From Desmonostoc muscorum FACHB-395 (GTDB taxonomy: Bacteria; Cyanobacteriota; Cyanobacteriia; Cyanobacteriales; Nostocaceae), in assembly GCF_014698035.1 (NCBI RefSeq), contig NZ_JACJSF010000006.1:62001-126000 (forward strand): DNA of 64,000 bases. The letters run 5' to 3'. Every line of letters begins with the position of its first letter. Within the stretch, counting starts at the first letter, position 1. The notes under the pieces were generated by a model. That model was not told the origin of the DNA. It made no database searches and worked only from the letters and a program-made list of their open reading frames with translations. Positions 35,433 through 44,022 of this stretch are shown one piece after another. A program made the translations under genes and the position numbers.

Positions 35433-36959
35433 ATGGCAAAGCCAAAAACCTTTTTTACTTGTAATGAATGTGGAGCAGAATCGCCCCAGTGGTTTGGTAA
35501 GTGTCCAGCTTGCGGTACTTACAACTCTCTAGAAGAACAAATTTCTATTCAATCCTCAGTAGATGTACCCAGTCGAGGGGGCGTAAGTAGTTGGCAATCC
35601 GCTCAAGGCAATGGCAAATCTCACAATAAACCAGCTAAAGCACGAGCCTCTTTAACATTCGATCAAATTACCGATCGCCAAATCGCTCGCTGGGAGTCTG
35701 GTTATGGAGAATTAGATCGGGTACTTGGAGGTGGGGTTGTCCCTGGCTCTATGGTGCTGATTGGTGGCGATCCAGGTATTGGTAAATCGACTTTATTGTT
35801 GCAAGTATCAAATCAATTAGCACAGAAATACCGCATCCTTTACGTAACTGGTGAAGAATCGGGACAGCAGGTAAAATTACGAGCTTCTCGTTTGGGAGTA
35901 TCAAAATCTCTAAGTGTGGTTAATGAGGAGAATGTTAAGGTAGTAGTAGATCCGGCACTTCCTATAGACCCTGACAGTATAGGTGCAGATTTATATGTAC
36001 TGCCAGAAACAGATTTAGAAGAAATTTTACGGGAAATAGATTCTCTCAAGCCAAATGTGGCGGTGATTGATAGTATCCAAACTGTGTTTTTTCCAGCGTT
36101 GACTTCTGCACCAGGTTCGGTGGCTCAGGTACGGGAATGTACAGCCGCACTGATGAAGGTAGCGAAGCACGAAGATGTCACCATGCTGATTGTGGGACAC
36201 GTTACCAAAGAAGGAGCGATCGCAGGGCCAAAAGTTTTAGAACATTTAGTTGATACAGTGTTGTATTTTGAAGGCGATCGCTTTGCTTCCCATCGGTTAT
36301 TACGCACGGTGAAAAACCGCTTTGGTGCAACTCACGAAATCGGCATATTTGAAATGGTGGCGGAGGGACTACGGGAAGTCTCCAATCCCTCAGAGCTATT
36401 TTTAGGCAACCGTGACGATCCAGCGCCAGGTACGGCAATTGTCGTGGCTTGCGAAGGTACTCGCCCGATAGTTGTAGAATTGCAAGCTTTGGTGAGTCCC
36501 ACCAGCTACCCTTCTCCTCGACGTGCTGGAACAGGGGTAGACTACAACCGCCTAGTGCAAATTCTCGCCGTCTTAGAAAAACGGGTGGGAATTCCCATGT
36601 CCAAGTTAGATTCCTACGTTGCTTCTGCGGGTGGGTTGAATGTGGAAGAACCGGCAGTAGATTTAGGAATAGCGATCGCAATTGTAGCTAGTTTCCGCGA
36701 TCGCATCGTCGATCCCGGTACAGTATTAATCGGTGAAGTTGGCCTAGGTGGACAAGTGCGATCGGTTTCCCAAATGGAACTGCGGTTAAAAGAAGCTGCT
36801 AAGTTGGGATTTAAAAGAGCGATCGTGCCCAAAGGGACAAAATTCCCCGATTTAAATATTGAGATATTACCAGTATCCAAAGTCATAGATGCGATTATCG
36901 CCGCCATTCCGCATCAAGAATTGACAGCCGACGATTTAGAACCCGATGAAGATGAGTAA
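35433..36959 (+). CDS. radA: DNA repair protein RadA (Sms)
   Basis: Hexameric helicase-like ATPase aiding branch migration in recombination. 508 residues: C4 zinc finger C10-x2-C13...C24-x2-C27, Walker A GGDPGIGKSTLL (residues about 110-121), the RadA motif KNRFGATHEIG, and a C-terminal Lon-like domain (VGLGGQVRSVSQMELRLKEA). ATG 35433 starts MAKPKTFFTCNECG as expected. HIP1 octamers are frequent in the coding sequence. The acidic tail (DDLEPDEDE) is usual. Confidence 0.96.
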   Translation: MAKPKTFFTCNECGAESPQWFGKCPACGTYNSLEEQISIQSSVDVPSRGGVSSWQSAQGNGKSHNKPAKARASLTFDQITDRQIARWESGYGELDRVLGGGVVPGSMVLIGGDPGIGKSTLLLQVSNQLAQKYRILYVTGEESGQQVKLRASRLGVSKSLSVVNEENVKVVVDPALPIDPDSIGADLYVLPETDLEEILREIDSLKPNVAVIDSIQTVFFPALTSAPGSVAQVRECTAALMKVAKHEDVTMLIVGHVTKEGAIAGPKVLEHLVDTVLYFEGDRFASHRLLRTVKNRFGATHEIGIFEMVAEGLREVSNPSELFLGNRDDPAPGTAIVVACEGTRPIVVELQALVSPTSYPSPRRAGTGVDYNRLVQILAVLEKRVGIPMSKLDSYVASAGGLNVEEPAVDLGIAIAIVASFRDRIVDPGTVLIGEVGLGGQVRSVSQMELRLKEAAKLGFKRAIVPKGTKFPDLNIEILPVSKVIDAIIAAIPHQELTADDLEPDEDE

Positions 36960-37074
36960 CTACTGGGTACTGGGAAATTGTTCCAAAATTTGGGAAGGGT
37001 CAAAGTAAATTCCATATTTTTACAAGTGAAAATCCAGTACCCAATCCCTTTTACGCAGCAAAGGAAAACCCATC

Positions 37075-37824
37075 ATGACAACCCTCACCCAAGACTACCA
37101 AATCACTTGGGAAAAACTACCCGATGATTACAAACTCCCGGATGATCCAGTGGACAACATCAATCAACCAGCATTAGCTGCTGCACTCACGGAAAGCCTA
37201 CAATTAGACGGAAAAATTTCAGCTAACACCCTAACAACAACTAATTACGGCATTTGTGCCACTCTAAACAACAAAATAGTCATTAAAGCGCCTGATTGGG
37301 CTTTCATTGCCAAAATTAATGTTAGTAGAGAAGAAGTAACACGCAGTTACACACCTGAATTACAGGGTGACATTCCCGTAATTGTGATGGAATTTATTTC
37401 CGATACACAGGAAACAGAATATTCTATCAAAGCGACATATCCCCCAGGAAAATGGTTTTTCTACGAGCGCATCTTAAAAGTGCCAAACTACATCATCTTT
37501 GAGCCAGATAGCGGCAGTATCGAAATGTATCGCTTACAAAACACAGAACAGTACATTTTGCAAGAGCCTGATGGAAATCAACGCTACTGGATAGCAGAAA
37601 TGAATCTTTTCCTTGGGGTATGGCAAGGTACTCGTGAAAACCGCACAGGAAAGTGGTTACGCTGGTGGGATGAACAAGGAAACCTTTTACCTTGGGGTTC
37701 CGAATTAGCCCAACAGGAACGCCAACGTGCTGAACAAGAACGCCAACGCGCCGAACAGGAACGGCAACGCGCTGAACGACTAGCAGCACAATTGCGAGCG
37801 GCGGGCATTGAGCCAGAAGTGTGA
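37075..37824 (+). CDS. Uma2/DUF820 family putative nuclease with coiled-coil tail
   Basis: 249 residues. The N-terminal two thirds is Uma2 (PD-(D/E)XK-like fold): IKAPDWAFIAKINVSRE has the Asp of the core, IPVIVMEFIS the conserved glutamate, followed by KATYPPGKWFFYERILKVP, YYIIF-type strand NYIIFEPDS and LFLGVWQGTRENRTGKWLRW. The tail is a 7-residue repeat QERQRAE (3-4 copies) ending RLAAQLRAAGIEPE. The family is hugely expanded in cyanobacteria; biological role unproven. A frameshifted relative lies at 40307-40706. A strong terminator follows. Confidence 0.85.
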   Translation: MTTLTQDYQITWEKLPDDYKLPDDPVDNINQPALAAALTESLQLDGKISANTLTTTNYGICATLNNKIVIKAPDWAFIAKINVSREEVTRSYTPELQGDIPVIVMEFISDTQETEYSIKATYPPGKWFFYERILKVPNYIIFEPDSGSIEMYRLQNTEQYILQEPDGNQRYWIAEMNLFLGVWQGTRENRTGKWLRWWDEQGNLLPWGSELAQQERQRAEQERQRAEQERQRAERLAAQLRAAGIEPEV

Positions 37825-37855
37825 TGAAAAGTTTTAGGAAAAATTGAAAGCCACT

Positions 37856-37892
37856 GATCCCCGGCTTGTCAAACAAGTCGGGGATCTTATTT
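37856..37892 (+). terminator. Strong terminator after the Uma2 gene
   Basis: GATCCCCGGCTTGT (37856-37869) pairs with ACAAGTCGGGGATC (37873-37886) with one G-T pair around CAA, then TTATTTCT. Confidence 0.85.
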
Positions 37893-38091
37893 CTCACAAC
37901 TCATTAAGTAAGGCTGAATATCAGTTGTTAGAAAAGATGAGGGTTTAATAACTGCGATCGCCATAGGTTGATTACGATTGAATACCCTGCTTATTGTAGG
38001 CTGTATCAAAATTGCCTCAAATATCCTTTGCCAAAAACTGAGATTTATGATGTGCAAAAATAAAATATCAGTAAAACTACGGTTTTGACCA

Positions 38092-39615
38092 ATGGCGTGG
38101 AATCCAGGGCAGGAGTTATTTGGCGATCGCTACATCATCGAGAGAAAATTAGGCGAAGGTGGAGTTGGTATTACCTATCTCGCTAAAAATCGACGCAGCG
38201 AGTTGCGAGTCATCAAAACCCTCAGAGAACAAATCCTGAATCACCCCGCCTGGATAAGCAAGCAAGATAAATTACGCCAAGACTTCCGGGATGAAGCTTT
38301 GCGACTGGCTTTGTGTCGCCATTCTCATATTGTGCAGGTAGAAAATGTCTTTGATGAAGATAACTTGCCATGCATGGCGATGGAGTACATTGAAGGTGAA
38401 GATTTGGGTAAGCAAATCACCGAAAAAGGAGTTTTGCTAGAAGCCGAAGCACTGCTATACATTAGACAAATTGGTGACGCATTAACTGTAGTTCATGAAC
38501 GCGGCTTACTGCATCGGGATTTAAAGCCGAGTAATATTATGATGCGTGCAGGTAAACAAGAAGCAGTGCTAATTGACTTTGGTATTGCCAGACAATTTAT
38601 CCCCGGTGCAGTTCAACAGCATACAGAGAATCTTACTCCCGGTTATGCGCCACCAGAGCAGTATGTCCCCGATGCTGAACGAGGGGAATATATTGATGTT
38701 TACGCCTTAGCCGCCACGCTGTATTCTTTGCTGACTGGACAGTTGCCAATGCCAGTAACCGTGAGACTGCAAAATTTTACCATGCGATCGCCAAAAGATT
38801 TGAATTCTAGTGTTAGCGATCAGGTGAATGAGGCAATTATGAAGGGGATGGCGCTAAATCACAAATTTCGCCCCCAGTCAGTGCAGGATTGGTTGGATTT
38901 GTTGGGTGCGGGGATAGTAGCACCAACACAACCTGTAACATCTCCTCCCTACACGCCCCCATCTTGGGAATGCGTCCACATCATCCCCGGTATTTCTCCA
39001 TACATAGCTCTTAGCCTCAAGGGAGATATCTTAGCAAGTGTAGCTGTTAAAGTTATTCACTTATTTTCATCAACTACAGGTCAACTTCTCCGCACCCTAA
39101 GTGGTCATTCCCAATCGGTTAATTCCGTCGCCATCAGTAGTGATGGGCAAATGTTGGCTAGTGGTAGTTGGGACAACACTATCAAACTGTGGGAAGTCGC
39201 AACAGGCAGAGAAATTCGCACCCTCAGAGGTCATTCCTACTTTGTTAATTCCGTCGCCATCAGTAGTGATGGGCAAATGATGGCTAGTAGTAGTTATGAC
39301 AACACTATCAAACTGTGGGAAGTCGCAACAGGCAGAGAAATTCGCACCCTCAGAGGTCATTCCAGTTGGGTTAACTCCGTCGCCATCAGTAGTGATGGGC
39401 AAATGATGGCTAGTGGTAGTTGGGACAACACTATCAAAATGTGGGAAGTCGCAACAGGCAGAGAAATTCGCACCCTCAGAGGTCATTCCTACTTTGTTAA
39501 TTCCGTCGCCATCAGTAGTGATGGGCAAATGTTGGCTAGTGGTAGTTGGGACAACACTATCAAACTATGGAATCTGGCAACAGGCAGAGAAATTCGCACC
39601 CTAACTGGTCATTAA
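38092..39615 (+). CDS. Ser/Thr kinase with WD40 repeats, truncated by insertion
   Basis: 507 residues to a premature TAA. Kinase domain residues about 10-285: glycine loop LGEGGVGITYLAKN, LRVIKTLRE lysine, [20 protein letters not shown], and activation/APE region PGYAPPEQY. After a Pro-rich linker come one divergent and four highly similar 42-residue WD40 units ([36 protein letters not shown]). The frame stops at 39613 where a transposase-like segment follows; two more WD units resume at 39997 in the same frame. The intact paralogue at 44023 shows what was lost. The kinase domain itself is complete, so the shortened protein may still act. Confidence 0.85.
   Translation: MAWNPGQELFGDRYIIERKLGEGGVGITYLAKNRRSELRVIKTLREQILNHPAWISKQDKLRQDFRDEALRLALCRHSHIVQVENVFDEDNLPCMAMEYIEGEDLGKQITEKGVLLEAEALLYIRQIGDALTVVHERGLLHRDLKPSNIMMRAGKQEAVLIDFGIARQFIPGAVQQHTENLTPGYAPPEQYVPDAERGEYIDVYALAATLYSLLTGQLPMPVTVRLQNFTMRSPKDLNSSVSDQVNEAIMKGMALNHKFRPQSVQDWLDLLGAGIVAPTQPVTSPPYTPPSWECVHIIPGISPYIALSLKGDILASVAVKVIHLFSSTTGQLLRTLSGHSQSVNSVAISSDGQMLASGSWDNTIKLWEVATGREIRTLRGHSYFVNSVAISSDGQMMASSSYDNTIKLWEVATGREIRTLRGHSSWVNSVAISSDGQMMASGSWDNTIKMWEVATGREIRTLRGHSYFVNSVAISSDGQMLASGSWDNTIKLWNLATGREIRTLTGH
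39102..39613. repeat. Tandem 126-bp WD40-coding repeats
   Basis: Units begin at GGTCATTCC, about 39102, 39228, 39354 and 39480, with a partial fifth at 39606. They are nearly identical at the DNA level, including silent positions, pointing to recent duplication or gene conversion. The opposite strand is open through the repeat (39097-39528) only because of its regularity. Confidence 0.85.
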
Positions 39616-39967
39616 GGATTATAAGTCCGCCGCTTTTGAACTCATCCGCTCCCACTTGCACGACCCTCAAGCGCTGAATTGTTTGTTGATGTTGCTAGCG
39701 CCTGCCACCTTAATTGCTATTGCTGTTGCGGTGGTGGTGGTCGGTGAAGGTCGGCGCAAAATGCTGGATTGGCACAGCCAGAGGGGATTGAGTTTCTTAC
39801 AATTAGGATTACGCGAAATTGAACGGTTGTGTTATCAACGCCTCCCAATTCCTCTATTAGCTACCTTACCTCGGAAGAGTCCCCCATCTGCCACTGCTTC
39901 ACTTAAAAAACGAACGCAGATAGAGCAACAAATTGAGTTCTCCCGTGTCACTGTGTTCTCAACTTGA
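39614..39967 (+). mobile_element. Transposase C-terminal relic inside the kinase-WD40 gene
   Basis: Frame from 39614 reads KDYKSAAFELIRSHLHDPQA, then LNCLLMLLAPATLIAIAVAV and ends QIEQQIEFSRVTVFST at TGA 39967. The (F)KDxKS.xFxLE-like start with a following hydrophobic helix resembles the C-terminal end of DDE transposases of IS4/IS701 type. The N-terminal catalytic part is missing. The 386-bp segment 39614-39999 is bracketed by a 37-bp direct repeat (39577-39613 and 40000-40036), which is itself WD40-unit sequence. No inverted repeats identified. Confidence 0.6.
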
Positions 39968-39996
39968 GACTTCGGAAAGTTTTCTGCACCACTAAG

Positions 39997-40254
39997 GTCG
40001 CAACAGGCAGAGAAATTCGCACCCTAACTGGTCATTCCCAATTGGTTGATTCCATCGCCATCAGTAGTGATGGGCAAATGTTAGCTAGTGGTAGTTATGA
40101 CAAGACTATCAAACTATGGGAAGTCGCAACAGGTAAAGAAATTGACAGCCTGACTCATTTTGACGGAGTTAAATCCGTCGCCTTTACCCCCGATGGAAAT
40201 TGGCTAACTGCGGGAGACTTTAGCGGAAATATCAAAATTTGGCGACGCATCTAG
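39997..40254 (+). pseudogene. C-terminal WD40 remnant of the kinase-WD40 gene
   Basis: Resumes as [20 protein letters not shown] and continues for two WD units (GSYDKTIKLWEVATGKEIDS; FSGNIKIWRRI) to a normal gene end, as in the paralogue 44023-45918. It has the same reading phase as 38092-39612 but no start of its own, so it is probably untranslated or reached only by suppression. Confidence 0.75.
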
Positions 40255-40306
40255 TTTGGCAATCACAGCGTCAAAATAGTAAATAAGACTGACAAATATT
40301 AAAAAC

Positions 40307-40706
40307 ATGAAAGCATACGAATTTCCAGAAATTCCCTACTATATTGTTTTTAGTCGCTACACAAATCAACTTCAGACATTTCAGTTAGTAGGCGGTCATT
40401 ATGAACCGATGAATTTGACCAAATGGCGCTTACTAATGCCAGAGATAAATTTAAGCTTAGGCTTATGGCAAGGTTCGGTTCATTTCGAGATATTGAAAGG
40501 TTGTGGTTAAGGTGGTTCACCTTGGCAGGAGACTTAATTCTCCTGCCCGCAGAGGAAGCTGCTGCAACTCAACGAGCTATCATTGCAGAACACAAGCTAT
40601 AGAAGTTAAACAAGAAGCTGCTCAAAGTAAACGAAAAGTGGAACAATTAGCAGAACGTTTGCGTCGACTAGGCCTGAATGCTGATGAACTAGATGAATTA
40701 TTGTAG
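40307..40706 (+). pseudogene. Frameshifted remnant of a Uma2-family gene
   Basis: Three frames in succession reconstruct the C-terminal half of a Uma2 protein: PEIPYYIVFSRYTNQLQTFQ to MPEINLSLGLWQGS (from 40307), then FRDIERLWLRWFTLAGDLIL and LPAEEAAATQRA (frame from 40483), then KRKVEQLAERLRRLGLNADE (frame ending 40706). At least two frameshifts and a stop at about 40599 separate them, and the N-terminal half is absent. The tail resembles that of the intact gene 37075-37824. Confidence 0.75.
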
Positions 40707-41290
40707 CTTCAAGAGTCTTTTTTGATACGGAGGATAATTTTCTGCTTTTGAGGAATCACCTATACTGGAAACTTTGATAGTCGATGCCGAAGTAGCTATC
40801 AAATAACAATACTGGCTCCCATAAAGATTAATTTTTGAGAGCGATCGCATATTCAGCACTTGAAATACATATAATATTTTATTTGGAGAAGTCTATAGCA
40901 ACTTTAGTTTTTTCTCAAAAACCATGATGTCACGCTATATCCTTACTGTTCCAAAACTCAATCCTAATTGAGTTGCTAGGAATGAGATGTGGTTCAGCTA
41001 CAACTCCAAAAGATGATAACCTGAATATTCGCAGATATTACCGCAGACACTGGTTATATCCCATCTGCTAAAATACGTAAGTACAAGTAGTATCATCTAG
41101 CTACCCCTGTAAAAATTGTCTATTTGGTTACACAAGACCGTTCAAAGATTGTAGAAAAGTGTATTTCCTTGTGTTGATAGTGGTGCTAACCTCAATTTTA
41201 AGGATGTTATCAGCCCTTATCTGCTAGAGTTTCTGACTTTCAGCAAACTAGATAATTTATCAACAATAAAATCGCGAGGAGTGCGATGAG
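40707..41290. other. 584-base spacer before the DUF8082 kinase
   Basis: AT-rich and without repeats or an ORF that I can support. It may be decayed coding sequence, given the pseudogenes just upstream. GAGGAG about 7 bases before ATG 41291 serves the next gene. Confidence 0.4.
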
Positions 41291-42541
41291 ATGTCACAGT
41301 CGCCTATGACAAGACCAGAAATAGCTGCTGGAACTCTAATTGATAACCGCTATATTATCCAAAAACTTCTGGGACAGGGAGGATTGGGGCGAACTTACTT
41401 GGCATTTGACACTCGGCGGTTTAATGAAGCTTGTGTCCTCAAGGAGTTTGCACCCATTGGCACAGGGGAAAGTGGGCTGGAACAATATCGCAACCTATTT
41501 AAAAGAGAAGCAAAAATCCTTCATCAATTGCAACATCCTCAAATCCCCAAGTTTTTAGCTTGTTTTGAAGGAGATGGTCGGTTATTCCTAGTACAAGAAT
41601 ATGTTGACGGCAAAACATATTCTAGGCTGTTGGGAGAACTTCAACGTCAAGGAAGAAATTTTTCTGAAGATGAAGTTATCCAGTGGCTAAAAAATCTATT
41701 GCCTGTTTTGGAATATGTCCATCAGCACAATATCATCCATCGAGATATTTCTCCTGATAACATCATGTTACCTGATGGCAAGGATCTGCCAGTGCTGATT
41801 GATTTCGGTGTTGGGAAGCAAATTGCTGACGTGAACGAGGGGAGAAGTTCTAACCACCAAGTAACATTTGTTGGCAAAATGTCCCTTGTAGGCAAAGTGG
41901 GGTATGCACCCCGCGAACAGATTAGTTTAGGTTTATGCTCGGCTTCTAGTGATCTATATGCCTTGGGTGTAACAGCTATTGTACTACTCACAGGTAGAGA
42001 TCCATCTTTACTAATGGATCAGTATTCACTTGAATGGAACTGGCGTTATTATACTTACGTTAGTGATGAGTTCGCTCAAGTACTTGATTGTATGTTGGCA
42101 GATAGACCCAACAAGCGATACCAAACAGCCAGGGAAGTTATCAAAGATTTAGAGCGGATTGGAGAACGAGAACTAGCAATGTCTCCTCCAGTCATGCTTG
42201 ATGATTTGCCTGCTACGGTATTTAATCCTGAATTTCAGGCTATGTCGGCAATATCGCAGTCATACAACCCACCTGGAGAAACAATTTTTAGTCCACCTAG
42301 TTTACCTGCTAATGTACAAAGTGGGCAAATTGAACAACAACAACCTTCACTCCAACCAGGATTTATTAAACATTGTCAACAAGAATTAGCCTACCACATC
42401 GGGCCAATGGCAAATCTGATTATAGAAGAAATATTAGATGAGAATCCTTACATTTCACCTGATCAATTTGTTGAACTTATAGCCAACCAAATTCCTAACT
42501 TTCAAGCAGCTTTTGAATTCAAAAAAAGCTTATTTTCATAG
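41291..42541 (+). CDS. Ser/Thr protein kinase with DUF8082-type C-terminal domain
   Basis: 416 residues. Kinase domain about 18-290: LGQGGLGRTYLAFD, CVLKEFAP lysine, HRDISPDNIML catalytic loop (Ser in the position often held by Lys), LIDFGVGKQ, VGYAPREQ. After a Pro/Ser-rich linker, residues about 365-412 (PGFIKHCQQELAYHIGPMAN; LIIEEILDENPYISPDQFVE) form a small helical domain recurrent at the C terminus of cyanobacterial kinases (DUF8082, from memory). No membrane span. GAGGAG before the ATG. Convergent with the heme-sensor gene. Confidence 0.88.
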   Translation: MSQSPMTRPEIAAGTLIDNRYIIQKLLGQGGLGRTYLAFDTRRFNEACVLKEFAPIGTGESGLEQYRNLFKREAKILHQLQHPQIPKFLACFEGDGRLFLVQEYVDGKTYSRLLGELQRQGRNFSEDEVIQWLKNLLPVLEYVHQHNIIHRDISPDNIMLPDGKDLPVLIDFGVGKQIADVNEGRSSNHQVTFVGKMSLVGKVGYAPREQISLGLCSASSDLYALGVTAIVLLTGRDPSLLMDQYSLEWNWRYYTYVSDEFAQVLDCMLADRPNKRYQTAREVIKDLERIGERELAMSPPVMLDDLPATVFNPEFQAMSAISQSYNPPGETIFSPPSLPANVQSGQIEQQQPSLQPGFIKHCQQELAYHIGPMANLIIEEILDENPYISPDQFVELIANQIPNFQAAFEFKKSLFS

Positions 42542-42742
42542 ATATTTTAGACTAATCTGGCAATCCAATTTGATTTCTGTTCGTGCAGCATGGCATAGCC
42601 ATAATTATTTGGGTAGCAAGGCAATAGTCAAAAAGCCTCTCTGAGCTATACTAGATTTTTTAAAAAATCAAATAAGAGTCCTATATCACTTTAGAAATAA
42701 GTTAAAATAGTTCAATTATTTATATAAAAATTAATTGCATTA

Positions 42743-42785
42743 GCGTAGCGCGTACTCTTACAGAGAAGCAAGGTACGCGCAGCAT
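42743..42785. repeat. GCGCGTAC palindromic repeat
   Basis: GCGTAGCGCGTAC faces GTACGCGCAGC around AGAGAAGCA, another member of the short palindromic repeats spread through the window; located 35 bases beyond the stop of the heme sensor. Confidence 0.55.
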
Positions 42786-42819
42786 CTTGTAGAAAACGTC
42801 CATTTCATTACTAATTATT

Positions 42820-43728
42820 TTAATCCCCTGTTCCCCCCTGAGTGCGTTTGATTCTTTTCATTGCCATTTCTAAACTTAACTGCATCCGTTTAAAGGCTCT
42901 AGCTAAATTACCGATTTCATCATTAGACATCTGCTCAAATTCAACTTCCATGTGTCCTGTACTAACTTCTTCCGCTATGCGAGTCATGCGTTTGAGAGGA
43001 ACAACAACCTGTCGATTCAAGAACAAGTTAACTAACAGGATAGTCGCTATAAATATAGTTGATACAATTAAGATAATTAGTAAAGAAGACTGATTTGCTT
43101 TGCTGATTACATTCTTTGCCGGTACTGATATAATTTGAGCGCCGACAATCTCATTCAGCTTCCACCCAAATCCATTAGCTGTGCCATAAAGAGTAATCAT
43201 ACTTTGAGGGGCAGCCTCTGGTACGCTATGACACTTCAGACAACTTTCTTCAGAAACTTTTAAGGGACGAGCAATATAAAAGATATCCCCACTAGGAATT
43301 GAGCGAAATCCACTCACTTCTTTAAGGTCTGATTTATTTCTGAACCTTTCTACAATTTCCGTCTCAAAACCGTCAGCCTTATCCCGCAGATTTGTGGGAT
43401 TGAGAGTTGCTTCTTTATAAAAGAAATCACGATATTCTGTTGTTTTCCGTAAAATCTCAAATACCTCCCGTGCTGAGTATCCAGGTACGGTTTGCGGCAA
43501 AAACTCAGTAGCCAATTTATCAACTAGCTCTGGATTCACTTGAGTACTGGTGTATTTACGAACAGAACTCATTGTTTGAATGAGGATGAGACCAGTAGAG
43601 CTAATATCTTGTTTAGCATTCTCCCTAAGCAAAGAAGAAAGAGCAAATCCACTCAAGCTCAAACCAAATGTCAGAATTACCAGTAGCAGAATTGTAAATT
43701 TTTGTTTCAGATTCAGATTCTTTAGCAT
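42820..43728 (-). CDS. Tll0287-like c-heme sensor with HAMP domain (DUF3365)
   Basis: 302 residues: N-terminal membrane helix (FTILLLVILTFGLSLSGFAL), a periplasmic DUF3365 domain with the covalent heme motif CLKCH (ESCLKCHSVPEAAP), a second membrane helix (LLIILIVSTIFIATILLVNL) and a HAMP domain (VVVPLKRMTRIAEEVSTGHM). It ends soon after HAMP without a kinase, cyclase or methyl-accepting domain, so output must pass to another protein. Redox or gas sensing is inferred from the heme domain. It lies between three Ser/Thr kinase genes. Confidence 0.88.
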   Translation of the reverse strand: MLKNLNLKQKFTILLLVILTFGLSLSGFALSSLLRENAKQDISSTGLILIQTMSSVRKYTSTQVNPELVDKLATEFLPQTVPGYSAREVFEILRKTTEYRDFFYKEATLNPTNLRDKADGFETEIVERFRNKSDLKEVSGFRSIPSGDIFYIARPLKVSEESCLKCHSVPEAAPQSMITLYGTANGFGWKLNEIVGAQIISVPAKNVISKANQSSLLIILIVSTIFIATILLVNLFLNRQVVVPLKRMTRIAEEVSTGHMEVEFEQMSNDEIGNLARAFKRMQLSLEMAMKRIKRTQGGTGD

Positions 43729-44022
43729 AATTACAGATTACCTACAAGTCAAATTATTATGAACAAATATAGCGAAAGTCATCGTTTACTCTAACATGAG
43801 CAATCAACTCTCATACTTTGATCTAAAGGCAAAGTTTCGCTAAAGCTATTAGGGTATACACAACTTTATACTATTAGTAATTATCGAGGTTAATGAAAAT
43901 GTTCTCTAAGTAACTAACTTCCAAAAATCTACAACAGCGATTCAAATGGAATTCCCAAAAATTCGGGTTGGCTGTTTTAATACCGTGCCAAAATAAATAC
44001 CAGCAATTGTCAAATATTACTA

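Noticed and set aside
39097..39528. 143-codon minus-strand ORF over the WD40 repeats
   Set aside because: Antisense shadow of the 126-bp repeat units; periodic peptide with no family resemblance.
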